A DNA stretch of 64,000 nucleotides from the NCBI GenBank assembly GCA_017962845.1, contig JAGCUN010000042.1:1-64000 (forward strand), given 5' to 3'. A model generated the notes under the pieces. It saw only the letters and a program-made list of their open reading frames with translations, had not been told where the DNA came from and did not search any database. The position numbers and the translations under genes are program-made. Positions 34,242 through 44,339 of the stretch are shown here, in pieces (within the stretch, counting starts at the first letter, position 1; the number at the start of each line of letters is the position of its first letter). Source of the DNA: Bacteroidales bacterium (GTDB lineage Bacteria; Bacteroidota; Bacteroidia; Bacteroidales; WCHB1-69).

Positions 34242-34721
34242 ATGAAAAGAATTTTAATATTAACTATCTGTTTATTAGTAAGTTATTCTTCTTTCTCCCA
34301 AGAAAAGAAACCTCTCTATGATGAGAAGGCTGATGCAGTGGCCCAAATCCAAAATGCCGTTTCCGAAGCCTCCAAGGATGGCAAGTATGTGGTGTGCCAG
34401 GTGGGCGGCAATTGGTGCCCATGGTGCATCCGTTTTTCAGATTTTATTACCAATAATGATGCTATCAATCAGATTGTTAAAGACAATTTTGTCTATATCC
34501 ATGTCAATTATTCTGCAGCCAACAAGAATCCGGAGGCGATGAAGATGCTTTCTAATCCGGCTCGCTTCGGTTTTCCAGTGTTGGTGATTTTGGATGAAAA
34601 GGGGAATGTCATCCACATCCAAGACTCCTCCTATTTAGAAGAGGGGCAGGGATATAATGCGAAAAAAGTGGAAATTTTCTTCAAAAATTGGACTCCTACG
34701 GCGGTCAAGACGCTGAAGTAA
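34242..34721 (+). CDS. Periplasmic thioredoxin-fold protein
   Basis: The 159-residue product has a signal peptide (likely cut SFS|QEK) and a thioredoxin fold with active site C59-P-W-C62 in GGNWCPWCIRF. The overall shape (EASKDGKYVVCQVGG at the start, FVYIHVNYS in the middle and PARFGFPVLVILDEKGNVI with the cis-Pro loop) is that of the DUF255/thioredoxin_7 group. It probably acts as a disulfide reductase or isomerase in the periplasm. Its last 17 bases overlap the 3' end of lnt on the other strand. Confidence 0.88.
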   Translation: MKRILILTICLLVSYSSFSQEKKPLYDEKADAVAQIQNAVSEASKDGKYVVCQVGGNWCPWCIRFSDFITNNDAINQIVKDNFVYIHVNYSAANKNPEAMKMLSNPARFGFPVLVILDEKGNVIHIQDSSYLEEGQGYNAKKVEIFFKNWTPTAVKTLK

Positions 34722-36408
34722 CGTTCTGCTGAGTAGCCTTGCGCCTGCGCACTTTCCGACCGATGCCGAGGGTGATGCCGAACAGGAGCATCGCGCCGGC
34801 GATGAAGGTGAAGAAACGTGCGAGATAGTCGCCGTGGCGGGTGTAGAAAGTCAGTTGATCATTGAGAAATACGTTCTGGCGGATGGCAGTGCGCACGCCG
34901 TACTGAGTGGTTTGGTGTGCGGTGCCGCGCTCGTCGATGAACGCTGAGGTGCCGGTGTTGGCCGCTCGCATGATGCTGCGACGTGTCTCCACCGCGCGCA
35001 GTTTCGACAGCAGGAAATGCTGCGTGTGGCCGGGCGTTTCACCCCACCATGCATCGTTGGTGATGACTGCCATCACCTGCGCGCCGTTGCGCACAAACTC
35101 CCCGAAATGCTCGCCGTACGCCGACTCGTAGCACACGGGAACGCCAATGCGCACCTGATAGTCAGGCAGCAGAAAGGCGCGCTGCTCGCTGTCTGCCCCC
35201 AACGACCCTGATGTGCCGCCCAAGTCGATGGCCATCTCTTCCAAGAAACCAAAAATCTGCGGGTAGGGCATCTTCTCCACGCCCGGCACCAACTTGCTTT
35301 TGAAGTAGGAGCCCGTCACGCCAAACCGGTTGTAGCAGACCGAAGTGTTGCAGTAGTCGTAGTACAGCTGTCCGATGCCTTGTGCCAGATGGGCGGTCTC
35401 GGTGGCTTTGTGGTCATAATACAGCACAATGGAGGTGCCGAAGATGAAATTGAGTTCGGGATGGGTAAGAATGGTGGTGTCGAAAAGGTCCATTCCACCG
35501 TAAATCTCACTGTTTCGGGCTGTTCCTCTCATGAAATTGTCATATTTCATGGTGTTGGCGAGGGCCGACTCGGGACAAACGACCACAGCGGTGTTGTCGG
35601 TGATGAGGGGGCGTGCCACCTCCAAGATACGGGCCGCATGTTCCTTATTCGACATGGCATATTCCTCTTCCCATGGATCTGTATTTTGTTGAACCACAAC
35701 AGCTTCTATGGATCGGCGGTTCTGTTCGGTGGGCATCTGATAGGTGTAGAAACGGATGAGCGAAAGGGCTGCCGGCACCATCAGCCAGCCCAGCAGCACA
35801 CTCCCCACAATGATGCGGCGTTTGCCTGCTATGCGTATAGACTTCAACAATGCTACTGTCAGGAAGTTAGCTGCCAAAATCCAAATCGTGCCACCGAAAG
35901 CACCTGTGATTTCGTACCACTGCACGAACTCGGTGTTGGCGGAAAAGAGGTTGCCGAGGTTGAGCCACGGCCAGGAGAGGTCCCAGTTGAGGTGGAGGAA
36001 CTCCCATGCGCACCAGAATGCGATGAAACAGAGGGCATCCACCCAGAAGGGCAACCGCAGTTTGCGAAAACGCTGCCAGCCGCCAAATACCAACGACATG
36101 AACAGCGAGTTGAGCACCACCATGGCGATACATCCCTCAAGGGTGCTGTTCTTTACCCACCAGGTGGTGAGGATGTTCCAAACAACAAAGGTAAGGTACG
36201 AGTAGCCCATGCCTTTGAGGAAGGGCAGTCGGGCATCTTCTTCCGCCAGCGACTGGCTCACCATCAGCAGGGGCACGAAGGCCAAAAAACTGAGGAAGGC
36301 GAGACCGTGCGGAGGCCACGAGAGCCACAGCAGGATGCCAGACAATAGGGCAAGGCCGAACCGATAGAGAAAGCGGATACCTTTGTTTTTAGGTTGGGAT
36401 AATGTCAT
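34705..36408 (-). CDS. lnt: Apolipoprotein N-acyltransferase
   Basis: Adds the third acyl chain to the N-terminal cysteine of lipoproteins in the inner membrane. The 567-residue product has six or more membrane helices in the first 220 residues, a periplasmic nitrilase-type domain with the catalytic triad E280 (VVCPESALAN), K372 (YFKSKLVPG) and C426 (GVPVCYESAYGE), and a last helix near 530-550. It is slightly longer than the E. coli enzyme. It is the last gene of the run tsaD, holA, SRPBCC, lptB, lnt, 24 bases after lptB, and ends tail-to-tail with the thioredoxin gene with a 17-base overlap. Confidence 0.94.
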   Translation of the reverse strand: MTLSQPKNKGIRFLYRFGLALLSGILLWLSWPPHGLAFLSFLAFVPLLMVSQSLAEEDARLPFLKGMGYSYLTFVVWNILTTWWVKNSTLEGCIAMVVLNSLFMSLVFGGWQRFRKLRLPFWVDALCFIAFWCAWEFLHLNWDLSWPWLNLGNLFSANTEFVQWYEITGAFGGTIWILAANFLTVALLKSIRIAGKRRIIVGSVLLGWLMVPAALSLIRFYTYQMPTEQNRRSIEAVVVQQNTDPWEEEYAMSNKEHAARILEVARPLITDNTAVVVCPESALANTMKYDNFMRGTARNSEIYGGMDLFDTTILTHPELNFIFGTSIVLYYDHKATETAHLAQGIGQLYYDYCNTSVCYNRFGVTGSYFKSKLVPGVEKMPYPQIFGFLEEMAIDLGGTSGSLGADSEQRAFLLPDYQVRIGVPVCYESAYGEHFGEFVRNGAQVMAVITNDAWWGETPGHTQHFLLSKLRAVETRRSIMRAANTGTSAFIDERGTAHQTTQYGVRTAIRQNVFLNDQLTFYTRHGDYLARFFTFIAGAMLLFGITLGIGRKVRRRKATQQNVTSAS

Positions 36409-36432
36409 GGTAATTGTTTGATAATAAAATGG

Positions 36433-37182
36433 TTATCGGTCTACTTTGCGAAGCTCGAAGTTCTTGCCGAGATAGACTTTCCGCACGAATTCGTCATCGG
36501 CAAGCTCTTGGGCGGTGCCGGTACGCAGCACCGTGCCTTCGTGCAGGATGTAGGCGCGGTCGGTGATGGCGAGCGTCTCATGCACGTTGTGGTCGGTGAT
36601 GAGGATGCCGATGTTCTTGGTCTTCAGTTTGGCCACAATCTCTTGGATGTCTTCCACGGCGATGGGGTCCACGCCGGCGAAGGGCTCGTCGAGGAGGATG
36701 AACTTCGGGTCGGCGGCCAGACAGCGGGCGATCTCAGTACGGCGTCGCTCCCCGCCGGAGAGATTCTTGCCGAGGTTCTTCCTCACCTTGTGCAGGTTGA
36801 ACTCCGTCAGCAGGCTCTCCATCCGCTCCTTCTGCTCGGCACGGCTGCGACCGCTGAACTGCAAGATGGCCAGGATGTTCTTCTCCACCGTCATGTCGCG
36901 AAACACGGAGGCTTCCTGCGGCAAGTACGAGATACCCAACTGGGCGCGCTTGTACATGGCCATGTTGGTAATGTCTTCATTGTCAAGAAAAATATGACCT
37001 GACAACGGCCTGATAAGTCCGACAATCATGTAAAATGAGGTGGTCTTGCCGGCACCGTTAGGACCGAGTAGTCCCACAATCTCTCCCTGCCGCACGTTGA
37101 GGCTCGCCTCGTTGACCACGGTGCGGGAGTGGTATTTCTTTACTAATTTATCCGTCCGGATGATGTGTGTGGTTTCTTCCAT
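36433..37182 (-). CDS. lptB: LPS export ABC transporter ATP-binding protein LptB
   Basis: ATPase subunit of LptB2FG, which pulls lipopolysaccharide out of the inner membrane toward the outer membrane. The 249-residue product has Walker [10 protein letters not shown] (40-48), Q-loop [17 protein letters not shown], signature LSGGE (141-145), Walker B FILLDEP (161-167) and H-loop H198. The [11 protein letters not shown] and FAGVDPIAV strings separate LptB from other ABC ATPases. The membrane partners LptF and LptG are not in the window. The neighbours holA, SRPBCC and lnt are spaced by 3-24 bases. Confidence 0.96.
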   Translation of the reverse strand: MEETTHIIRTDKLVKKYHSRTVVNEASLNVRQGEIVGLLGPNGAGKTTSFYMIVGLIRPLSGHIFLDNEDITNMAMYKRAQLGISYLPQEASVFRDMTVEKNILAILQFSGRSRAEQKERMESLLTEFNLHKVRKNLGKNLSGGERRRTEIARCLAADPKFILLDEPFAGVDPIAVEDIQEIVAKLKTKNIGILITDHNVHETLAITDRAYILHEGTVLRTGTAQELADDEFVRKVYLGKNFELRKVDR

Positions 37183-37185
37183 AAC

Positions 37186-37590
37186 TTATGCTTTGGTGGC
37201 CGCCATGCGGATGGCGTTGGTGAGGGTGTCGGCGAACTGCTGCAGAGGGCCTTTGACCATGGGAGCCAGGAAGGTGGGAATTTCAAGGTTCATGGTAAGG
37301 AAAAGGTCGCAGCTGGTTTCGCCATCGCTGATGTCGAAAGTGCAGGAGGCGGGAATCTGCTTGTCGTTGCCCACCGTGTAGGTGATATGGCTGTAGGGCT
37401 GTTTCTCCTGAATGCGCAGGGTGATTTTGGCGATGCCGCTCACCTCAAATTCGCAGAAGTCCTCTTCAGCGTGCCAGTTCTGCACCTGCTTCTGGGTGGC
37501 CATCTGTTCAAAATTGCGGCAATCGCACAGCATTTCATAAACTTTGCGGCTGCTGGCGTTGATATTTTCCGCTTTGCTTTCTATATTCAT
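37186..37590 (-). CDS. SRPBCC (START-like) domain protein
   Basis: A 134-residue cytoplasmic protein with the polyketide-cyclase/START-like pattern: NASSRKVYEMLCDCRNFEQM, a central beta region (FEVSGIAKITLRIQEKQ), and a C-terminal helix (MVKGPLQQFADTLTNAIRMA). The fold binds hydrophobic ligands in other proteins. The three-base gaps to holA and lptB mean it is surely co-transcribed with them, but the context does not fix a function. A lipid-handling role next to lptB and lnt is possible. Confidence 0.8.
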   Translation of the reverse strand: MNIESKAENINASSRKVYEMLCDCRNFEQMATQKQVQNWHAEEDFCEFEVSGIAKITLRIQEKQPYSHITYTVGNDKQIPASCTFDISDGETSCDLFLTMNLEIPTFLAPMVKGPLQQFADTLTNAIRMAATKA

Positions 37591-37593
37591 ATT

Positions 37594-38586
37594 TTAATGT
37601 AAAAGTTTATAAACCAATTCTTTATAAAGTTCTTCTTCAGTAGTGCTACAATCCACCCCTTTCGACTTTACATCAAATTCGCGCAGAAGGGCGATGTTGC
37701 GTACGAGGATCTGTTTGGAGAAGCCGGAGGAGATGGCGACATCACGGCGCAGCTGGGCATCCGTGCGGCGCGGACCGAAGCAGAGGCGCTGCTCCTCCAA
37801 ATTCTTGGTGGGCGCGTGCTGGTATTTGAGCATCCCGCTGTACAGCTTGTTCAGATGGCCGATGGCGGCCTGTAACGGGTTGGCTTTCAGATTTTGGCAG
37901 AAGGCGTTGACGATGGTGAAGGCCTTGGTCTCGTTGCGGCTGCAAAGGGCGTCACTTAGGGCGTACAGATTGTACTGGTTGCTGATGCCGATGTGTCGTT
38001 CGATGATTTCAGGGGTGATGGTGGTGCCTTCGGGGTAGGTGATGCGTAGTTTGGTAAACTCATTGTCAATGCGCGACAAATCATTGCCGATATGTTCTGC
38101 GATGAGGGCTGCCGAATCTTTGGAAATCGTGAAAGCGTGTTCCTTGGCGCAGGCTTCCACCCATTCGGCGAGCTTCCAATCTTTCACTTTCTCCGAGTCG
38201 AAGGTCACGGCATCGTTAAGTGCTTTGTTGCATGGGAGTTTGCCGTATTTGTAGCAGATGACGAGAATGGTGGTGGTGGTGGGGTTGGCACAGTAGGCCA
38301 TGATGAGGTCGAGGGAGCGCCAATCTTTGGCCTCTTTCACAATCACCACTCTTTTTTCCACGCCGAAGGGAAACTCACGGGCCTGTGCGATGACTTCTGC
38401 GGGGTTGGTCTCTTTGGCGTAATAAACCGACTGGTTGAAGTCGCGGTCGGCTTCTTCCATCACGTTTTCTTCAATGTAGTCAGAGATTTTGTCGATGAAC
38501 AGCGGCTCTTCGCCTGCGAGGAAATAAACGTTGGCGAACTGTCTCTTTTCCAGCTGTTTGAGAATCTCTTTGTAGGTGCTTTTCAT
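37594..38586 (-). CDS. holA: DNA polymerase III subunit delta
   Basis: Clamp-loader subunit that opens the sliding clamp. The 330-residue product opens YKEILKQLEKRQFANVYFLA with GEEPLFIDKISDYIEENV, the usual N-terminus, then an AAA+-like fold without Walker residues (VVIVKEAKDW, TILVICYKYGKL) and a helical C-terminal domain (NDLSRIDNEFTKLRI, then QAAIGHLNKLYSGML). It follows tsaD by 21 bases. Sequence identity in this family is low, but the order of motifs is clear. Confidence 0.92.
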   Translation of the reverse strand: MKSTYKEILKQLEKRQFANVYFLAGEEPLFIDKISDYIEENVMEEADRDFNQSVYYAKETNPAEVIAQAREFPFGVEKRVVIVKEAKDWRSLDLIMAYCANPTTTTILVICYKYGKLPCNKALNDAVTFDSEKVKDWKLAEWVEACAKEHAFTISKDSAALIAEHIGNDLSRIDNEFTKLRITYPEGTTITPEIIERHIGISNQYNLYALSDALCSRNETKAFTIVNAFCQNLKANPLQAAIGHLNKLYSGMLKYQHAPTKNLEEQRLCFGPRRTDAQLRRDVAISSGFSKQILVRNIALLREFDVKSKGVDCSTTEEELYKELVYKLLH

Positions 38587-38607
38587 GGGGAATGTTTTGG
38601 TGAAAAA

Positions 38608-39657
38608 TTATTTGGGAAGTTCAGTGAGTGTTTTGAGGGTGATGCCTGCGGTGGAGTAGGGGGCGGAGTGGATGGTGGAGAAGTCGTTCTGCAGGTATTT
38701 GAAGTAGCCGCAAACGGCAATCATGGCGGCGTTGTCGGTGGTGAGGTCGATAGTGGGCACGAAGAGGCGGCGGTGGTATTTGTCGGCGATACGCTGCATG
38801 GCGGCTTTGAGACCGCTGTTGGCCGACACGCCGCCGGCGATGACAAGGTCGCGGCAGCGCAACTCCTTGACTGCCCGTTCCACTTTGTTAGCCAGCGACT
38901 TGACGATGGCATATTGCATCGAGGCGGCCAGGTCGGCGACATTCTCCTCGATGAAATGCTCGTTCTCTTTGAGGTGGTCGCGTACAAAATAGAGGAAGGA
39001 GGTCTTGAGGCCGCTGAAGCTGTAGTCGAGGCCGGGGAGGTGGGCGATGGCGAAGCTGAACCGCTTCGGATCGCCGGTCTGCGCCAGCCGGTCGATGACG
39101 GGACCGCCAGGGTAGGGGAGCCCGAGGATTTTCGCCGCCTTGTCGAAGGCCTCGCCCGCCGCATCGTCAATCGTTCGCCCGATAATTTCCATGTCGAAAT
39201 AGTCGTTCACCTTCAGCAAAAGGGTGTGGCCGCCCGAAACCGTCAGACAGAGGAACGGAAATTCAGGTTTTTCCTTTTCTTCTCCCTTTTTCTCCAAAAA
39301 ATTAGCCAAAACATGCGCCTGAAGGTGGTCCACCTCGATGAGCGGAACCCCCAAACTGAAGGCCATCGCCTTTGAAAAAGAACTCCCTACAAGCAATGAA
39401 CCCAAAAGTCCGGGACCATTTGTATAAGCTATCGCAGATATTTGATTTTTGTGTATCTTTGCACGCTTAAGTGCAGTGTCCACCACCGGGATGATATTTT
39501 GCTGGTGAGCGCGCGATGCCAACTCTGGAACTACCCCTCCATATTCGGAGTGAACTCGCTGAGAGGCAATGACATTCGACAATATCGAAGTGCCTTCTAT
39601 CACCGCCGCAGAAGTGTCATCACAGGAGGATTCTACACCAAGAATATAAACCGACAT
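38608..39657 (-). CDS. tsaD: tRNA N6-threonylcarbamoyladenosine transferase TsaD
   Basis: Transfers the threonylcarbamoyl group to A37 of ANN-decoding tRNAs. The 349-residue product starts VYILGVESSCDDTSAAVIEG and has metal ligands H111 and H115 in DHLQAHVLA, PGLLGSLLVGSSFSKAMA, and SGGHTLLLKV and VIAGGVSANSGLK nucleotide-binding strings. Its -7 element (39677-39685) lies inside the first codons of the divergent tamB gene, whose start is 12 bases away. It leads a five-gene run into lnt. Confidence 0.96.
   Translation of the reverse strand: MSVYILGVESSCDDTSAAVIEGTSILSNVIASQRVHSEYGGVVPELASRAHQQNIIPVVDTALKRAKIHKNQISAIAYTNGPGLLGSLLVGSSFSKAMAFSLGVPLIEVDHLQAHVLANFLEKKGEEKEKPEFPFLCLTVSGGHTLLLKVNDYFDMEIIGRTIDDAAGEAFDKAAKILGLPYPGGPVIDRLAQTGDPKRFSFAIAHLPGLDYSFSGLKTSFLYFVRDHLKENEHFIEENVADLAASMQYAIVKSLANKVERAVKELRCRDLVIAGGVSANSGLKAAMQRIADKYHRRLFVPTIDLTTDNAAMIAVCGYFKYLQNDFSTIHSAPYSTAGITLKTLTELPK
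39454..39461 (+). promoter_or_regulatory. Possible -7 element for tamB inside tsaD
   Basis: TATCTTTG followed by CAC on the plus strand, about 210 bases before the tamB start and inside the 5' part of the tsaD reading frame. It is the only full match seen upstream of tamB. No -33 element at the right spacing. Confidence 0.35.
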
Positions 39658-39669
39658 AACCGCTGAATT

Positions 39670-42600
39670 TTGGGACGCAAAATTACGAAAAAAATCATAA
39701 AAATCACCTTGATTGTCTTGGGATGTTTTCTCGCCCTTGACTTAATCTTGGTGGGATTGCTTTTTGTACCCCCCATTCAGGAAAAAGTGGTCGGTGTGGT
39801 GGCGGAAACGCTTTCCGAAAAATGGAACTCCCGCATTACCATCGGCCATATCTACCTCAGTCCTACGCTCAAACTTACTGTCGAAGACCTTGTCATCCGC
39901 GACCATCACGACAACTCCATGATTGCCGCCGGTAAGTTGAAAAGCCGTTTCACCACCTTGAAATTCTCCCCGTTCAAACTCGGTTTCTCTGACATAGAAT
40001 CCGATAAAATACGGGTGAATATCCGCAAATACAAGGGCGATGATGCCGTCAATATTTCGATTTGGGCCAGAAATTTTAAAAAGAAAAAGAAAAATCCAAG
40101 TCCCTTCGAGATGAAGGCATCTTCTATTATTTTGAAAAATGCCTACTTTATTTATCATAACGACTTGACATGCAGTACGAAAGATAAAGGAGATATTGAT
40201 TTTGGCTATTTTGAATTGAAAAATATTGACGCCCGACTCGACAATTTCGTACTGCTCGGCTCCAATATTTCCGCTGACATTGAACATCTTGCTTTTCAGC
40301 AATATACGGGATTCGTTCTCAACAACCTCTGTGGTAAATTCCATATCGGTCCTGACGGGCTGACGCTCCACAATGCCACGCTGGCTACCCCTAACAGCCG
40401 GGTGTTCCTCGATTTCGCTTTCGAGTATGGAAGCTGGCAGGATTACAGCGATTTCCTCAACAAAATCAATTTCAACGTGAAGGCGAAAACCTCCACGTTC
40501 GACATGAAGGATATCCGTTACTTCGCTCCCAAAACTGCCGGCATGGACAACAGACTGGTCTTCTCCGCTCAGGTGAACGGTCCTATCAACCATTTGGTGG
40601 TCAAGGATTTGGATGCAAGATTTGCGGATAATACCCACCTTGCCGGAGACCTTGATATCAAGAATCTTACCGATTTCTTCAATGCTGATATTCGTGTCAA
40701 ATTGGTGCAGAATGAAGTGGATTTGCGTGAAATTCAGCAGTTTAAGCTGCCTGGTGGCAAAACGATCCCGATTCCTGAACAGGTGGCTTCGCTCGGTTTG
40801 GTGATGCTTGACGTGGAGTATGCCGGTGTCGTGTCCGACAAGTTTGATGTGAATGCCTCCTTGCTCACCTCTGCCGGCGATGTGGACGCGCAATTTTCTA
40901 CCTGCTGCCACGAGTCGGATGACGGATTGGATTATGCTGTGACGGTGGCGGCCAACCGGCTCTCTGTGCCGAAGCTGCTTCCCAAAGTGTCGATGGTGGG
41001 TGGCGTTACGGGTACCGTCAGCGCGAAAGGTACGGTCGGCGACATGAACCGCCTCGCCGAGACGGTCTCTGCCGACATTGATGCCAATATCGCCCATGTC
41101 GCCCTCAAGGGCTATCCGCTGCACAACCTGAAAGCAAAAGGAAAATATGCGGGCAAGCATCTCGACGCTGACCTCGCTCTCCGCGACCCCAACCTCAATC
41201 TGGCGCTCAATGGCACCATGGATTTCTCAGGGAAAATCTCCGAATACCATGCTGAAGGCCGTATTGACAGCCTGAACGCTACTGCCCTGTTCGCCCATCT
41301 TCCGCTGATGGATAGCACCGTTACCAACGGTTTCGACAAATTGGTGCGCTATGTGCAACAGCATCCCGAACTTACGCTCTCTGCCCATAGCCTTTCCTGC
41401 GACTTGGCTGGTAATACTTTGAGTGATTTAAATGGCAATGTATTTATAGACAGTCTTTTGTATAATCAAGATGGAAAATCGCTCGCGCTTGATAGGCTTC
41501 GTTTGGTGAGTCTTGCCAATGACAACCAGCAGCTGTTGCGACTCTCCTCTAATTTGGTGAATGCGTCACTGACCACCACGTATGACCTCGCCGATGTTCC
41601 GAAAGCATTACTCAATCTTGTTTATACCTATTGTGGCAACCTTTTCCCAGAAAAGAAGCTGGCTTCTGAGTTCAACTATTCTGACGATATTGACCACTCG
41701 CTTTCTTTGAAGGTGGATGCCTACAATCTTGCCCCTATCCTTGACATGTTTGTCCCTAACATTCAAATAGATAACAATACCTCGCTGGCGGTGAGAACCA
41801 ACGAGTCGCATTCTGATGACCAGATTCAATTCTATTCGCCGGGTATTCGTATTGGCGACAATATCGTGGTCAACAATGCCCATGTTTCGACCCAGCAGAA
41901 GGGAGTGAAAGATCTGGATGTCAATGCGTCAGTGCGTTCGTTGTCGGTGGGTGAGAATGGAAACTTTTCGGTGGAGAATATTGACCTTCAAGCCGCTTTG
42001 GGCCCCCAATCTTTGCAATATCATCTCAATTGGAAGAATCCAGCCGTAATTTCAGCCCATAAGTCATTGTTGGCGGGGACGGTTGATTTCGGTGAAGACG
42101 GGGCAATCATCGCCCATGTCGATGAGTCGGAAGTCTATTTTAAAGAATTCCCATTCTCGTTCAATAAAGACCATTTGGTGACGGTAAAAGAGGGTAATGT
42201 GCAGATTGACAATTTGGTATTAACCTCTAAGGAGAGTCAGTTGATGGTGAATGGTAAGGTGGGAAGAGCCAGCGACAGTTTGGTGGTCACCATCGACAAT
42301 TTGGATGTCGCTGTGCTGAACCAGTTTATCAAGACAGACAAGATGCGGCTGGGTGGTGCCTTGTCGGCCAACGTGCAGATGCGTGAGATGCGGGGTAGTA
42401 ATATCCTGCTGGGAACGGCCATCATTCGCGATTTCGAGTTCAACGAGGAACAGTTCGGCCACCTGTATGCCAATGCCATCTTGCCTTCCGATAAAAACAT
42501 TCATTTCCGCGGAGGTCTCATCGATGCGGAATACTTCCCCGATAGTGCAACCGTATATAATTATAGGTATAGGGAAGATTTCATGAACCAGAAGGGAGTG

Positions 42601-44334
42601 AACACTCACCTGAACGGACTGTTTGACTCGGATCTGAAGCAGCTGAAGGTGACGGCAGACATTGATACTCTGCCACTGGGCTTCCTCGAACCGATGCTTT
42701 CGTCTTTCAGTCATAAGTTCGATGGCAATGCATCCGGTAAAATTGACTTCATCTTCAATAAGGATTCTATGTATTTCGAGGGCGTGGCTGATGTCCGTGA
42801 GGCAGAGATCGGTATTGCGCCGCTTAACACTTTCTACTACATCAACCACCAGCCGGTGAAGTTCACAAAGGACGGATTTACGTTCGACAAGATGGTCTTG
42901 ACCGACCAGTTCGGCAACAAAGCCACGATGAACGGCTATGTGAACCACCGCAACTTTTCGGACTTTAACTTGCAGTTGGATATATCCACCACGAAGATTT
43001 TTGTGCTGAACACCAAGCAGCAGGCAGACAATCCTTTCTATGGCGACGGATTCATATCAGGCAATATCACTATTGCCGGCGATATGGAAAAACTCTCTTT
43101 TTATGGTGATGATCTCAGCACGCAGAGCGGTACTGTGTTCTGTCTGCCTATCAGCTTCGCCGACAAGGCCTACTCTTCTGATGTGATTACTTTCGTGGTT
43201 CCAGAAAAAGTGAACAAAACGGTTGAAGAGGAAGAGCTTCCGGAGAGTTCGATGGAAATGGACTTCGATTTCACCTTCAATGTCACCCCTGCCGCCGATA
43301 TTAAACTGGATCTTGACCTGTCAGCTTTCGGCGGGAAAATCAAGACCAAAGGTGCGGGTCAATTGCATTTTACCTATAACACTAAAAAGGATAAGGTTAA
43401 CATATTGGGTGATGTGGAGCTGCAGTCCGGCTCTTTCAATATGACCTTCGCGCAGCTGCTGAACAAGAAGTTTGAACTTATGCCAGGTGGTGTGGTGACG
43501 TTTCCGGGCTCACCTTACGACATCCATATCAATGTTCGTGCCGGCTACTCTACGGTGGCATCACTCGCCGACCTTTTCACCTCTGAATCCACCAACGTGC
43601 GTAGAATGCCCGTCAAGGCGTACCTCAACTTCAATGGTAACCTCAACGACCCCGCTGCCATTGACTTCACCTTCGACCTCCCCAACGCTACCTCCGGCAT
43701 GAGAGATCTGTTCTACAATACGATAGATACTACTAATTTGCAGAAAAAGACTGAACAGTTCTTTTCGTTAGTGATGCTCGGGAAATTCGCCTCCCCTCAA
43801 TCATCCATCGCTGATATTAATCTGGAAAATGCGGGTATCGGCATGCTGACCTCCACTGTCAGTAACTTCATATCCAATCAGTTGAAATATGTGGATGTGA
43901 ATTTCAACTATCAGAATGCCACCGCCGACAAGGCCGCTGAATATGCTGTCGGCGCTTCCACTTCCCTCTTCAACGACCGCACCGTCATCGAGACCTACGT
44001 CGGCTACAAAGATGACAAGTCAAGCGACTTCAGCAACCAGTTCGTCGGCGACTTCAGCGTGGAACAGAAATTGAACGCCCTCGGCACATGGCGACTCAAG
44101 GTGTTCAATGTCACCAATCAGGATGAACTCCGAAATGCCACGCGTAACAATCCATATGCGCAGGGCATTGCCGTGATCTATAAGCAGGATTTTAATAATA
44201 GGAAGGATTTAATTGCTTCTTTTACCCGAAGTAAGGAAGGGAAAGCGAATAAGGATAAGAAAACCCGCAAAAGAAAGAAAAAGAAGGGGCAAGAAGCAGT
44301 ATCGACCGACCAACAACCGACCATTAAACCATAA
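39670..44334 (+). CDS. tamB: Translocation and assembly module protein TamB
   Basis: Long periplasmic bridge protein of the AsmA/TamB group, linked to outer-membrane protein insertion or lipid transport between membranes. The 1554-residue product has one N-terminal membrane helix (about 8-34), a long run of repeating beta strands, and a C-terminal DUF490/TamB domain (about 1150-1500) with GAGQLHFTYNTKKDKVNILG and KFELMPGGVVTFPGSPYDI. The tail is very basic (KDKKTRKRKKKKG). The start is TTG at 39670: there is an in-frame stop just upstream (39664-39666) and no ATG near. It is divergent from tsaD. Confidence 0.92.
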   Translation: MGRKITKKIIKITLIVLGCFLALDLILVGLLFVPPIQEKVVGVVAETLSEKWNSRITIGHIYLSPTLKLTVEDLVIRDHHDNSMIAAGKLKSRFTTLKFSPFKLGFSDIESDKIRVNIRKYKGDDAVNISIWARNFKKKKKNPSPFEMKASSIILKNAYFIYHNDLTCSTKDKGDIDFGYFELKNIDARLDNFVLLGSNISADIEHLAFQQYTGFVLNNLCGKFHIGPDGLTLHNATLATPNSRVFLDFAFEYGSWQDYSDFLNKINFNVKAKTSTFDMKDIRYFAPKTAGMDNRLVFSAQVNGPINHLVVKDLDARFADNTHLAGDLDIKNLTDFFNADIRVKLVQNEVDLREIQQFKLPGGKTIPIPEQVASLGLVMLDVEYAGVVSDKFDVNASLLTSAGDVDAQFSTCCHESDDGLDYAVTVAANRLSVPKLLPKVSMVGGVTGTVSAKGTVGDMNRLAETVSADIDANIAHVALKGYPLHNLKAKGKYAGKHLDADLALRDPNLNLALNGTMDFSGKISEYHAEGRIDSLNATALFAHLPLMDSTVTNGFDKLVRYVQQHPELTLSAHSLSCDLAGNTLSDLNGNVFIDSLLYNQDGKSLALDRLRLVSLANDNQQLLRLSSNLVNASLTTTYDLADVPKALLNLVYTYCGNLFPEKKLASEFNYSDDIDHSLSLKVDAYNLAPILDMFVPNIQIDNNTSLAVRTNESHSDDQIQFYSPGIRIGDNIVVNNAHVSTQQKGVKDLDVNASVRSLSVGENGNFSVENIDLQAALGPQSLQYHLNWKNPAVISAHKSLLAGTVDFGEDGAIIAHVDESEVYFKEFPFSFNKDHLVTVKEGNVQIDNLVLTSKESQLMVNGKVGRASDSLVVTIDNLDVAVLNQFIKTDKMRLGGALSANVQMREMRGSNILLGTAIIRDFEFNEEQFGHLYANAILPSDKNIHFRGGLIDAEYFPDSATVYNYRYREDFMNQKGVNTHLNGLFDSDLKQLKVTADIDTLPLGFLEPMLSSFSHKFDGNASGKIDFIFNKDSMYFEGVADVREAEIGIAPLNTFYYINHQPVKFTKDGFTFDKMVLTDQFGNKATMNGYVNHRNFSDFNLQLDISTTKIFVLNTKQQADNPFYGDGFISGNITIAGDMEKLSFYGDDLSTQSGTVFCLPISFADKAYSSDVITFVVPEKVNKTVEEEELPESSMEMDFDFTFNVTPAADIKLDLDLSAFGGKIKTKGAGQLHFTYNTKKDKVNILGDVELQSGSFNMTFAQLLNKKFELMPGGVVTFPGSPYDIHINVRAGYSTVASLADLFTSESTNVRRMPVKAYLNFNGNLNDPAAIDFTFDLPNATSGMRDLFYNTIDTTNLQKKTEQFFSLVMLGKFASPQSSIADINLENAGIGMLTSTVSNFISNQLKYVDVNFNYQNATADKAAEYAVGASTSLFNDRTVIETYVGYKDDKSSDFSNQFVGDFSVEQKLNALGTWRLKVFNVTNQDELRNATRNNPYAQGIAVIYKQDFNNRKDLIASFTRSKEGKANKDKKTRKRKKKKGQEAVSTDQQPTIKP
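39677..39685 (-). promoter_or_regulatory. Bacteroidota -7 element for tsaD inside tamB
   Basis: Minus-strand TAATTTTGC, 20 bases upstream of the tsaD ATG and inside the first codons of tamB. Confidence 0.5.
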
Positions 44335-44339
44335 ATGTT

